Notes under the pieces: model-generated
What the model saw: only the letters and a program-made list of their open reading frames with translations
Told to the model about the DNA's origin: nothing
The model's database searches: none
Program-made: the position numbers and the translations under genes
In this document: in pieces, positions 1 through 7,907 of the stretch
Layout: every line of letters starts with the position of its first letter
Numbering within the stretch: the stretch's first letter is position 1
Assembly: GCA_028280225.1 (NCBI GenBank)
Contig: JANQMF010000219.1
Location: 1 to 53,623 of the forward strand
Source: Pseudomonadales bacterium
GTDB lineage: Bacteria; Pseudomonadota; Gammaproteobacteria; Pseudomonadales; Azotimanducaceae
Direction of reading: 5' to 3'
DNA length: 53,623 nt

Positions 1-813
1 CGGGTTTGTCTGGACCCGGCCGACCATATCGCCACGGTGATGGCGGAACACGGTGCCAATGTGCGCTTTTCCGGTACCGTAAGTCCCTTACCCCTGTACC
101 AGCGCTTACATGGACAGGTAGATGCGGCTGCCGAACGGGCGGGTTCGCCGTTTTCCCCGGAACAGATTCGGGTTCTGAATGTGACGGATATCTCCACCTA
201 CTACCGGGATCGGGGTGCAACCATTACCCGGGTTGCGCAAGTGGTGCGGGACTTAATCACCACCCAATGCGGACGGTATCTGGTGGCATTGCCGTCTTAC
301 GCCTATCTTGCGGCCCTGCAGGAGAACCTGGCCCGGGATTGGGATCAGGCCACACCCCTGGTGGTTCAGCAACGGCACTTGAGCCACGAAGATCATCAGC
401 AGATGTTGAGCCGTTTTGCCAGCGCTGACGGCGCGGTTATGTTGATTGTCTCCGGAGGCGTATTTGGCGAATCCGTGGACTTTGGCAAAGCCGGAATCGA
501 AGGGGTTGTGCTGGTAGGTTTAGGTTTGCCGCCACCTACCTTGGAGCGCAATCTCATCGAGGCGCACTTTGACGAAGTAGAAGGTCAGGGGTGGGGCAAC
601 ATGGTTGCCTTTACCCAACCCGCCCTGGTCAAGAGTGTCCAAGCCGCCGGGCGTATGCTGCGTTCACCTGAAGATCGTGGCGTCATTTGTTTGGTGGATG
701 CCCGCTTCACCCGGACCGAAGTCCAGCAATTCTTTCCCCAACACTGGCAACCCAAGGCCATCAAAGCCCGGCAGCTCCCCGCTGAAGTCAATTCTTTTTG
801 GCAACAGCAATGA
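1..813 (+). CDS. DinG/XPD-family ATP-dependent DNA helicase, C-terminal part (cut by window edge)
   Basis: The frame is open from base 1, so the gene begins outside the window; the GTG at 37 is internal. The visible ~270 residues match the second RecA-like lobe of the Rad3/XPD-DinG superfamily 2 helicases. A motif V-like stretch 'GVFGESVDF' corresponds to the GxxxEGVDF of DinG. A motif VI-like stretch 'QAAGRMLRSPEDRGV' carries the paired arginines that contact ATP, and is followed by 'CLVDAR'. Helicases of this family unwind DNA 5'-3' and often carry an iron-sulfur cluster in the N-terminal lobe, which is not visible here. It ends 84 bp before pyruvate kinase on the same strand. The family call is firm. 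The subtype (YoaA, DinG, or the type paired with a VRR-NUC nuclease) cannot be decided from this part. Confidence 0.85.
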   Translation, partial: RVCLDPADHIATVMAEHGANVRFSGTVSPLPLYQRLHGQVDAAAERAGSPFSPEQIRVLNVTDISTYYRDRGATITRVAQVVRDLITTQCGRYLVALPSYAYLAALQENLARDWDQATPLVVQQRHLSHEDHQQMLSRFASADGAVMLIVSGGVFGESVDFGKAGIEGVVLVGLGLPPPTLERNLIEAHFDEVEGQGWGNMVAFTQPALVKSVQAAGRMLRSPEDRGVICLVDARFTRTEVQQFFPQHWQPKAIKARQLPAEVNSFWQQQ

Positions 814-897
814 ATTAAGGTGAAGTCATTGTCCAAGGTGTAGATAATTACCCGCTCTTAAGAATTGATTAGCCGCTTAACCTGGACCGAGAATTGT

Positions 898-2304
898 ATG
901 AATTTTAGACGCACAAAAATTGTGTGCACAATTGGACCCGCTACCACCAGCTTCCCGATGTTAAAAAAAATGTACGAAGCCGGCATGAATGTGGTGCGGC
1001 TGAATATGTCTCATGCCACCCACGCTGATGCGTTGAAGATTATCAACTGGATTAAAACCCTCAATCGACAGGTGGCTCAACCTGTACCGGTCCTGTTGGA
1101 TACGCAAGGCCCGGAAATCCGCACGGGCGTTTTGCCCCAACCCATGGAGCTGCAGGCCGGGGAGGTGGTTACCCTTACCGTCAGGGACGCGGCTTTAGTG
1201 GAAAAGAAGTCCATTTTTGTCAACTACGACGAGATTATCGATGTGGTTGACGTGGGCCGAATTGTTACCGTAGACAACGGCTTACTCAACTTTGAAGTGC
1301 TGGAGAAAAAAGACCACCAGTTACGTTGTCGGGTGGTTGACGGTGGCGTATTAGGTAGCCGCAAACACGTTAACCTCCCCGGAGTACGGGTCAATCTACC
1401 GGCTATCACCAAAAAAGACCGCGAGGATATCGCCTTTGGCGTGGCCAACGATGTGGACTTTATTGCCTTGTCCTTTGTACGCAGTGCTAACGATATCAAG
1501 GAACTGCGCGACTTTTTGGGTGCCAAACAAAATACCATCAAAGTTATCGCCAAAATTGAGGATCAGGAAGGCGTCACCAATATCCATAACATTGCGAAGC
1601 TTTCGGACGGTGTCATGGTAGCCAGGGGGGATTTGGGTATCGAAACCGACATAGCAGACCTGCCCAATGTCCAGCGGCGCATTGTGCACTCCAGCGCCCA
1701 GTGGGGAAAACGATGTATTGTAGCCACCCACCTGTTGGAATCGATGATCGACAACCCCATTCCCACCCGGGCGGAAGTGACCGACGTGGCTAACGCCATC
1801 TATGAGGGTGTGGATGCAGTGATGCTGTCCGGCGAGACCAGTGTTGGTAAACATCCCGTGCGCTGTGTTGAACAACTGGCGGCCATTGCCGAAAAAGCGG
1901 AACGTTTTCCCGGTCTGGGTTATGAGAAAGATCTGGTGATCTCCGACGACAAACAGCACGTTGCCGTGCATGCGGTTGCGCTGGCTGAGTCTTTAGATGC
2001 GGAAGGCATTGTGGTCATCACCCGCCGCGGCATCACCGCTGACTATGTCACCAACGCCCGGCCCATGCACGTACCGGTATATGCCTTTACCAACCACAGT
2101 CAGACCCGGCGCAGACTGGCTATGAACCGGGCGGTCACCGGTTACCGGACCGCCTTCAGTTCAGACCCGGAGAAGACCCTGCAAAGGGCTTTTGATGTGC
2201 TCAAAAAGCGCGAAAACCTACCCGAGGGATCTAAACTGGTGGTTATTTCCGATGTACTTGCTGATCAAAAAAGTGATGCTATTCAGATACGTAGACTTGA
2301 TTAA
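898..2304 (+). CDS. pyk: Pyruvate kinase
   Basis: Catalyses phosphoenolpyruvate + ADP to pyruvate + ATP, the last step of glycolysis, in the cytoplasm. The 468-residue length is normal for a bacterial enzyme. The N-terminus 'RRTKIVCTIGPAT' is the family hallmark. 'VVRLNMSHA' follows, then the barrel motif around 'VIAKIEDQEGV', where the lysine is the catalytic one. 'GDLGIE' and 'MLSGETSVGKHPV' are the metal/substrate and potassium-type motifs. The C-terminal regulatory domain runs to about residue 465. An in-frame TTG at 865 would add 11 residues, but the ATG at 898 starts directly before the conserved N-terminus. It has its own 84-bp leader, and no clear terminator is seen after it. Confidence 0.97.
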   Translation: MNFRRTKIVCTIGPATTSFPMLKKMYEAGMNVVRLNMSHATHADALKIINWIKTLNRQVAQPVPVLLDTQGPEIRTGVLPQPMELQAGEVVTLTVRDAALVEKKSIFVNYDEIIDVVDVGRIVTVDNGLLNFEVLEKKDHQLRCRVVDGGVLGSRKHVNLPGVRVNLPAITKKDREDIAFGVANDVDFIALSFVRSANDIKELRDFLGAKQNTIKVIAKIEDQEGVTNIHNIAKLSDGVMVARGDLGIETDIADLPNVQRRIVHSSAQWGKRCIVATHLLESMIDNPIPTRAEVTDVANAIYEGVDAVMLSGETSVGKHPVRCVEQLAAIAEKAERFPGLGYEKDLVISDDKQHVAVHAVALAESLDAEGIVVITRRGITADYVTNARPMHVPVYAFTNHSQTRRRLAMNRAVTGYRTAFSSDPEKTLQRAFDVLKKRENLPEGSKLVVISDVLADQKSDAIQIRRLD

Positions 2305-2427
2305 GCATAAACTACTGAAGCTTTTGGACACACTTTGCGGTAAGCTGAACGGCGTTGGTCCCCAGCCAAAATAGTTGAGAAAATACAACGTCACCGGCAG
2401 GCTGCCTAAAGACACTTTCTAACGCTA

Positions 2428-3399
2428 ATGGACAGTATGGCTTTTACGTTCAACCCACATTATCGGCTTTTGCGCAAAGCAATCCTTGGCGTTGGCTTAC
2501 TCATTTTCAACGTCTTCTTCAGTGTTTGGGTCCAGGCGGAACGCATCGAGCTGGATAATGGTGATGTCTATGAGGGTGACGTTGTGGAAGGCACCCGCAC
2601 CGGACGGGGGATTTATATCTGGGCCGATGGCAATAAGTACGAAGGCGATTTCGACACCAATACCATGCACGGCAAGGGTACCTATACTTGGACCGACGGG
2701 CGTTCATATACCGGGGATTTTGTGCGCGACCGGCGGCATGGTAAAGGCCGTTTTGTCTGGGCCAATCTCGATGTTTACGAGGGTGACTTTGTGGACGGCA
2801 AACGGACCGGTGTCGGCAAAATTGTCTGGCGGGGTGAGGCGGAATATACCGGGGAATTTCTCGACGACAAGCTACACGGCGAAGGCAGCTACCGCTGGCA
2901 GGATGGACGTCAATATATCGGCCAGTATTTAGATGGCCAGCAATCCGGCAGAGGCACCTTTGTCTGGCCGAACGGCAACCGTTACATCGGCGACTTCTTA
3001 AGTGATCAGCGGCATGGTGAAGGCGTCTTTTATTGGCGGGACGGCACCGTTTACAGGGGGCAGTTTGAAGCCAACAAAATGCACGGTTGGGGGATCAAAC
3101 GTCAGCCCGATGGTCAGTTGGAACTGCAACGCTGGATTCAAGGCACTCTGGACCTTAACCAGACTGTAGCCGCTCAACCCAATTGTTCGCTGAATCATCT
3201 CGAACGCCCCTGGATGTTTGACAGTGCCGAATGTGTGAACGGTTTGGCTCATGGCACCGGTGTTGCCGCCAGTCTGGACGGTCAAATGATTATCCCCGAG
3301 GCGCGCTTTGTCCTGGGACAACTGGTGGGCGGGACGGTGCTGGTCCTGCCTGTTGATCAGACAGACCGTGATTCGGTGTCGCCTGAGCAGGGATCTTAG
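2428..3399 (+). CDS. Secreted MORN-repeat protein
   Basis: 323 residues. Residues 1-37 form a signal peptide: basic start, hydrophobic core near 18-33, and a likely cut after 'VQA'. From about residue 48 there are seven full 23-residue MORN repeats plus a partial eighth, each of the form Y-x-G-[DEQ]-[FY]...G-x-G...W-x-[DN]-G. The remaining ~100 residues are not repeats; they hold two cysteines ('PNCSL', 'SAECVNG') that could form a disulfide. MORN repeats usually build an elongated beta sheet that binds protein or lipid. The gene ends 24 bp before the Ser/Thr kinase, so the two are probably co-transcribed. The protein would be periplasmic or surface-exposed, on the same side as the kinase's C-terminal half. 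A second ATG lies at 2437. The function is not known. Confidence 0.85.
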   Translation: MDSMAFTFNPHYRLLRKAILGVGLLIFNVFFSVWVQAERIELDNGDVYEGDVVEGTRTGRGIYIWADGNKYEGDFDTNTMHGKGTYTWTDGRSYTGDFVRDRRHGKGRFVWANLDVYEGDFVDGKRTGVGKIVWRGEAEYTGEFLDDKLHGEGSYRWQDGRQYIGQYLDGQQSGRGTFVWPNGNRYIGDFLSDQRHGEGVFYWRDGTVYRGQFEANKMHGWGIKRQPDGQLELQRWIQGTLDLNQTVAAQPNCSLNHLERPWMFDSAECVNGLAHGTGVAASLDGQMIIPEARFVLGQLVGGTVLVLPVDQTDRDSVSPEQGS

Positions 3400-3423
3400 C
3401 GGTTAACCCGCATGACCTAGGTT

Positions 3424-5652
3424 ATGTTGCCCAGAATTCCAGGATACATTATTGATCACACCGTTGCGGAAACGAGTTCTGCGGTGCTCTACAGCGGCAT
3501 GGAAACGGATACCAACCGCCGGGTTGCCATTAAGGTCACCCCCGGCGCGCAACAGTCGGCAGAAGCGGCGGTATTGTTTGCCATTCCAGTACACCGCAAC
3601 ATTATTGAAATGATCGATCACGGGCGCTGCGATGCCGGTGCCTACGTGGTTTTAGAATATCTGAATAACGGCAACCTGCAACAACGGCTGGAACATGGCA
3701 TCCACATACAGGCGTTGATCAAGGTCATCAAAGACATTGCCCGGGCTTTGGATGTGGTTCACGCCGCAGGGTTTGTACACTGTGATATCAAACCGGAAAA
3801 CGTACTGTTCCGGGCGAACGGCAGCGCCGTGCTGGCTGACTTTGGTATTGCCCAACCCATCCATACCTCCTGCAAGTCCGTTGACGGCCTGGTGAAGGGG
3901 ACACCGGAATACATGAGCCCCGAACAAGCTGCCGGACGTGAAGTTGACGGGCGGGCTGACATATACAGTCTGGGGGTGCTGTTGTATCACGTCCTGGTGG
4001 GGCAGTTGCCGTACCGGGCGGAAATCCCTATAGAAATGGGCATTAAACATTTACAGGAGCCCATTCCACGTCTGCCCGCTTACCTGGCTAATTACCAGGA
4101 GGTGGTGGATCGCGCCATGGCCAAACGTACCGAACAGCGTATTGGCGGAGGGGGTTTGTTAGTCGATTTGCTCGATACCGTGCGGGTAGACACCATGGCC
4201 ACAGCTTCAGTCATTCGCACAGAAAGCATCTCCACCCAGGAGATTGTAGCTGCCGGTGGTGATTTGCTGGCCACCCAGCGGGATCCGGTACGGCTGGAGC
4301 GGCAAACCCAGCGGCGCAATCAACGTCGCATGGTGCGTTCCAGCCTGTTGTTTGCCTTGTTAGTCAGCCTCCTGGGGGCCGGGGCGTTTTACAGCTATCA
4401 GGAAGGTTTGATTTCACCACAACTGATCCTCAGCAAACTCGGGCTGGGAGAAGATCCGGTATTGCTGGCTGCCTGGGGTGAAGCACAGTCTCTGCACCAG
4501 GATCCTAACCAGGGTTTGGCCGCCATTGTTGCTGCTTATCGCCGGGTATTGGTGATTGACCCGGGGCATACCGCGGCAAATCAGGCGGTATCCAGTTTGG
4601 CCAACGAGTGGATGAATATTATCGACGAAGCTTTGCGGCAGGGTAACCTGGAAACCGCCGCCACCCGCTTGAGTGAAGCCTCGGCAGTGTTTCCCAATGA
4701 TGTCGGCTGGGTACAACTTGCCACCCGTTTACAAAACCGTGAGCGGGCAGAGCGTATTCTGACCAGCACGGAAAGTCTGCTCACCAGTCATGGATTATCG
4801 GATCTGCCCAGCGCAACCGCTGCTATTCAGTCCTATCAGGAAGTCCTGCGTCTGGCGCCGGGGCATCCTCAGGCTGAAGAAGCCCTGGCACAACTGGCCG
4901 TACACTACGCAAACCTGGCTACCACAGCCGCAAGCACGGGTCAGGTTGGTGATGCCATCAGCCTGTTGGAACGTGCCACCGCCGCGGACAGTAGTCTGGC
5001 GGCCTTGGACGAGGTGCGGGCGCTGATCTCTCAGGCCACCACCACCCAAGCCGCTATCGACGACATTCTGCAGCGGGCCCGGCGGTATCGTGCGGACAAC
5101 CGGCTGATTACCCCCGCCGGAGAAAATGCGGCAGAACTGTACCACCGGGTATTGGCAACAGATCCCGACAATATCATCGCCACCCAGGCGCTTAACGAAC
5201 TGCGCGCACAAATCACGGCCAACGCTGACCAGTTACTGGCGGATGGACGGCTGGGCGCGGTGGAAAATCTAATGAACCAGGCGGGTGCCGCCGGCATGAG
5301 TACGGAATTTGTCAACGGCATACGTGGCCGCCTGGACTCACAACGCAGTCGTCAGGAAGAAATTGCCACCCACCTTGCTCAAGCCCGTCAACTGATCGCC
5401 TCGGGATTTTTGACTGCGCCGGCGAATGACAATGCGGTCACACACTTGCGCTCGGTACAGCAACTCGACCCGGGCAACCCCACCGCAGCGGCGTTGTTAC
5501 AACAATGTGCCCAGCGCCTGGCGGCGGTGGCCAAGGAAGCGTTTGAATTTGGCTTTGTCGACAGTGCAGAACAATATTTGGATCTTGCGCTCACCATCAC
5601 ACCGGAAGTGCAGGAATGGGTTACTCTTAGGGATTCATGGGAGAATAAGTAG
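3424..5652 (+). CDS. Membrane eukaryotic-type Ser/Thr protein kinase with TPR-like periplasmic half
   Basis: 742 residues. Residues ~5-270 are a Hanks-type kinase domain: 'VAIKV' carries the ATP lysine, 'HCDIKPEN' (119-126) the catalytic Asp121 and Asn126, 'DFG' starts at 139, then 'GTPEYMSPEQ' and 'DIYSLGVLLYH'. The glycine-rich loop is degenerate ('AETSSAVLYSG'), and HRD is replaced by HCD, making it a non-RD kinase. A basic stretch then leads into one membrane segment near 307-325. The ~415 residues after it are helical, with at least three copies of a pattern like 'YxxVLxxDPxxxxAxxAL', as in TPR repeats. Topology is kinase inside, repeats outside. Only 6 bp separate it from the FHA gene, the expected phosphothreonine reader. 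The missing glycines raise doubt about activity, but all catalytic residues are present. Confidence 0.9.
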   Translation: MLPRIPGYIIDHTVAETSSAVLYSGMETDTNRRVAIKVTPGAQQSAEAAVLFAIPVHRNIIEMIDHGRCDAGAYVVLEYLNNGNLQQRLEHGIHIQALIKVIKDIARALDVVHAAGFVHCDIKPENVLFRANGSAVLADFGIAQPIHTSCKSVDGLVKGTPEYMSPEQAAGREVDGRADIYSLGVLLYHVLVGQLPYRAEIPIEMGIKHLQEPIPRLPAYLANYQEVVDRAMAKRTEQRIGGGGLLVDLLDTVRVDTMATASVIRTESISTQEIVAAGGDLLATQRDPVRLERQTQRRNQRRMVRSSLLFALLVSLLGAGAFYSYQEGLISPQLILSKLGLGEDPVLLAAWGEAQSLHQDPNQGLAAIVAAYRRVLVIDPGHTAANQAVSSLANEWMNIIDEALRQGNLETAATRLSEASAVFPNDVGWVQLATRLQNRERAERILTSTESLLTSHGLSDLPSATAAIQSYQEVLRLAPGHPQAEEALAQLAVHYANLATTAASTGQVGDAISLLERATAADSSLAALDEVRALISQATTTQAAIDDILQRARRYRADNRLITPAGENAAELYHRVLATDPDNIIATQALNELRAQITANADQLLADGRLGAVENLMNQAGAAGMSTEFVNGIRGRLDSQRSRQEEIATHLAQARQLIASGFLTAPANDNAVTHLRSVQQLDPGNPTAAALLQQCAQRLAAVAKEAFEFGFVDSAEQYLDLALTITPEVQEWVTLRDSWENK

Positions 5653-5658
5653 CTGCCG

Positions 5659-6843
5659 GTGAAGATGGGTGCTGCTGTCAAGACAATGGACACTGTAAGT
5701 CACGATATTACCTATTTGCTTTATTGGGATGACGAGAGCATTCCCATCGAAGCCAATATGACCCTGGGCAGCCATCTGGAAAACGACCTGATGGTGCCTG
5801 GGGAAGATGTCAGTGAATATCACGTACGCATCGATCAGTCCGAACGCGGGCCGGTGTTTATACCCCTGGGAGATGCCACTCTCAACGTCAATGGGCATGA
5901 ATATGATATGCCGATCCAAACCATAATTGGTGATGTAGTGAGCATTGGCCAGGTCACCATGCAGATTGGTGTGGAGATAGAACGTCCGTCAGAAGCACAA
6001 TCCTGGACCTTACATGCGGATCGGGGGGACCAGAGTTATCTGCTGGGCGGCGAAACATCGGTGGGTCGCAGCGAAGAGGCACAAGTGAGTATTCGCGACG
6101 AGCATATCTCGCGGCATCATGCCCGGTTTGTGGAACACGACGGCTTTATCTGGATACAGGATCTTCGCTCGGCCAACGGCACCAAGGTCAACGACCTGCC
6201 CGTCCAGGGAGGGTGCCGCCTGTTTCATGGTGACTATGTCTCATTTGACAAATTACGTTTTCAGGTGATCGGCAGCGGGGAAGATCTGACCCCCATCAAA
6301 CACTTCCCCAATGCTCTGGCGCCAACAACGCATCGGGCCCCCAAACCCAAACACGACACCACGGAGTTTGTCCCCATTGAAGGTTCCGTGGCCAGCGAAA
6401 TTACCGAAGTGGCTGTGCAGAATGCCCAGGCGGCCACGATCAAGGAAGCCGGGGCATTCCTGATAGGTGCGTCAACGGCAGTGGAGGGCCAGATCTTTCA
6501 GCTTCAGGTTGGCGAAAATCGTATCGGCAGGCACATCAATTGTAATGTATTGATAAACGATACAACCGTATCGTCAGAACATGCCAACATCAATGTTCGG
6601 CCCGAAGGGGTAAACATCATTAATCTTATGGCAACCAATGGTACCAAGGTAAATGGCGAAAACGTCACCAGCGCAAAACTGGCGGACGGCGACGTGGTGC
6701 GTTTTGGCCGGGTCAGCATGGTTTTCAAGGATATCCCACCCTCAAACGCGGATGATCATCCCCTGTTAAGACGCATGCAAAAATCCGTCCTTGCCGGTAT
6801 TCTGGGTTTAGGCATTCTGCTGCTGATTATTGTTCTTGTGTAA
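5659..6843 (+). CDS. Tail-anchored protein with two clear and one degenerate FHA domains
   Basis: 394 residues from GTG 5659; ATGs at 5665 and 5686 are alternatives. Three FHA-like modules are visible. The first (~20-115) has 'TLGSHLENDL' and 'SEYHVRI', so it lacks the usual GR and SxxH residues exactly. The second (~125-215) is canonical: 'GRS' at 136, 'SRHHA' at 151, 'NGTKVN' from 173. The third (~275-360) is also canonical: 'IGRH' from 289, 'SSEHA' at 305, 'NGTKVNG'. A linker of about 60 residues separates the second and third. The last ~20 residues are a hydrophobic anchor ending at the C-terminus, so the FHA domains face the cytoplasm. FHA domains bind phosphothreonine; the neighbouring kinase, 6 bp upstream, is the obvious partner. 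The function of the whole is unknown. Confidence 0.88.
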   Translation: MKMGAAVKTMDTVSHDITYLLYWDDESIPIEANMTLGSHLENDLMVPGEDVSEYHVRIDQSERGPVFIPLGDATLNVNGHEYDMPIQTIIGDVVSIGQVTMQIGVEIERPSEAQSWTLHADRGDQSYLLGGETSVGRSEEAQVSIRDEHISRHHARFVEHDGFIWIQDLRSANGTKVNDLPVQGGCRLFHGDYVSFDKLRFQVIGSGEDLTPIKHFPNALAPTTHRAPKPKHDTTEFVPIEGSVASEITEVAVQNAQAATIKEAGAFLIGASTAVEGQIFQLQVGENRIGRHINCNVLINDTTVSSEHANINVRPEGVNIINLMATNGTKVNGENVTSAKLADGDVVRFGRVSMVFKDIPPSNADDHPLLRRMQKSVLAGILGLGILLLIIVLV

Positions 6844-6936
6844 GCAACATCTTCTATAATCGGCTGACTTGTGTTTAGGTCTCCCGGGACCTATATTGCC
6901 TGCCCGTTTTACCAGTTAGTTGCGGAAAAAACCCTT

Positions 6937-7839
6937 ATGCCTGTACAAATTCCTTATCGCCGCCAGCTCGACTTTACCTACGGCGCCTCAGAAGTTGTAG
7001 CCCCGGGTGTACGACGAGTGATTGCGGAAAATCCAAGCCCCTTTACCCTCTACGGCACGGGCACCTATATTCTGGGTACGGGAAAGGTGGCGGTGATTGA
7101 TCCGGGCCCGGCAGATCCGGTGCACATCAACGCCGTTCTGGCGGCTGTTGACGGTGAAGAAATCAGTCATATTCTGGTCACACACACGCATATGGACCAC
7201 TCGCCGGGTTGCGCCATATTGCAACAGCACTGTTCCGCGCCTACCTATGCTTACGGTCCTCACGGGGCGGGCAAGCTGGAACAGGGGGTAAGTGTAGAAG
7301 AGGGGGGTGATATGGAGTTTCAACCCGATGAACGGGTTGCGGACGGTGACATTCTGGAGGCAGATGACTGGTCTGTAGAATGTGTGTACACACCCGGCCA
7401 TACCTCAAATCACATGTGTTTTGCCCTGCGCGAGAGCAAGCTTCTGTTCACCGGCGATCATGTCATGGGCTGGTCGACCAGTATTATTTCACCCCCCGAC
7501 GGTGATATGGCGGCCTATATGAACAGCTTGAACCTGCTGTTGGAGCGGGATGATGAAGCCTATTGGCCAACCCATGGGCCGGTTATCAACGACCCGAAAA
7601 CCCATGTCAAGGCGTTTATCGCCCACCGCCGGGAACGTGAAGAACAGATTTTGAATTGTATCGACCAAGAGGTTTACAACATTCTGGATATGGTGCCCAT
7701 GATGTATGCGGACACCCCTGAATTTATGTATCCGGCAGCAGCGCGAAGTGTGCTGGCGGCCATTGAGTACCTGGTGGCCCGGGGTGAGGTTGTCAGTCAG
7801 GGTGAATTAAATCTGGACGGTCAATTTACCCGGCCTTAA
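6937..7839 (+). CDS. MBL-fold metallo-hydrolase, LACTB2-like
   Basis: 300 residues from ATG 6937; a longer reading from GTG 6871 is open but adds no conserved sequence. The zinc-binding motif HxHxDH is present as His83, His85, Asp87 and His88 in 'THTHMDHSPG'. Further metal ligands are likely at the His of 'TPGHTSNH' and the Asp of 'FTGDHVMG'. The C-terminal ~80 residues ('PVINDPKTHVKAFIAHRRERE' region) match the winged-helix tail seen in LACTB2-like proteins. Such proteins are hydrolases, with RNase or glyoxalase-II-like activity reported for relatives; the substrate here is unknown. It lies 93 bp after the FHA gene on the same strand and may be in the same operon. A 12-bp palindrome (7835-7846) overlaps its stop codon. 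Confidence 0.85.
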   Translation: MPVQIPYRRQLDFTYGASEVVAPGVRRVIAENPSPFTLYGTGTYILGTGKVAVIDPGPADPVHINAVLAAVDGEEISHILVTHTHMDHSPGCAILQQHCSAPTYAYGPHGAGKLEQGVSVEEGGDMEFQPDERVADGDILEADDWSVECVYTPGHTSNHMCFALRESKLLFTGDHVMGWSTSIISPPDGDMAAYMNSLNLLLERDDEAYWPTHGPVINDPKTHVKAFIAHRREREEQILNCIDQEVYNILDMVPMMYADTPEFMYPAAARSVLAAIEYLVARGEVVSQGELNLDGQFTRP

Positions 7840-7907
7840 CGTTAAGAAACGCACCGTCCGGCTTTGTCTGACCCACGGTTCAGCTTTCCGGCGCTTTGCG
7901 GGAACTG

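Noticed and set aside
1396-1971. 191-codon open frame on the minus strand over pyruvate kinase
   Set aside because: It is antisense to a certain gene. Its composition is poor and it has no recognisable domain; long antisense frames are common in coding DNA of this GC.
7835-7846. CTTAACGTTAAG palindrome at the MBL stop
   Set aside because: A 12-bp self-complementary stretch over a stop codon between convergent genes. It has no loop and no T-run, so neither a terminator nor a clear operator.
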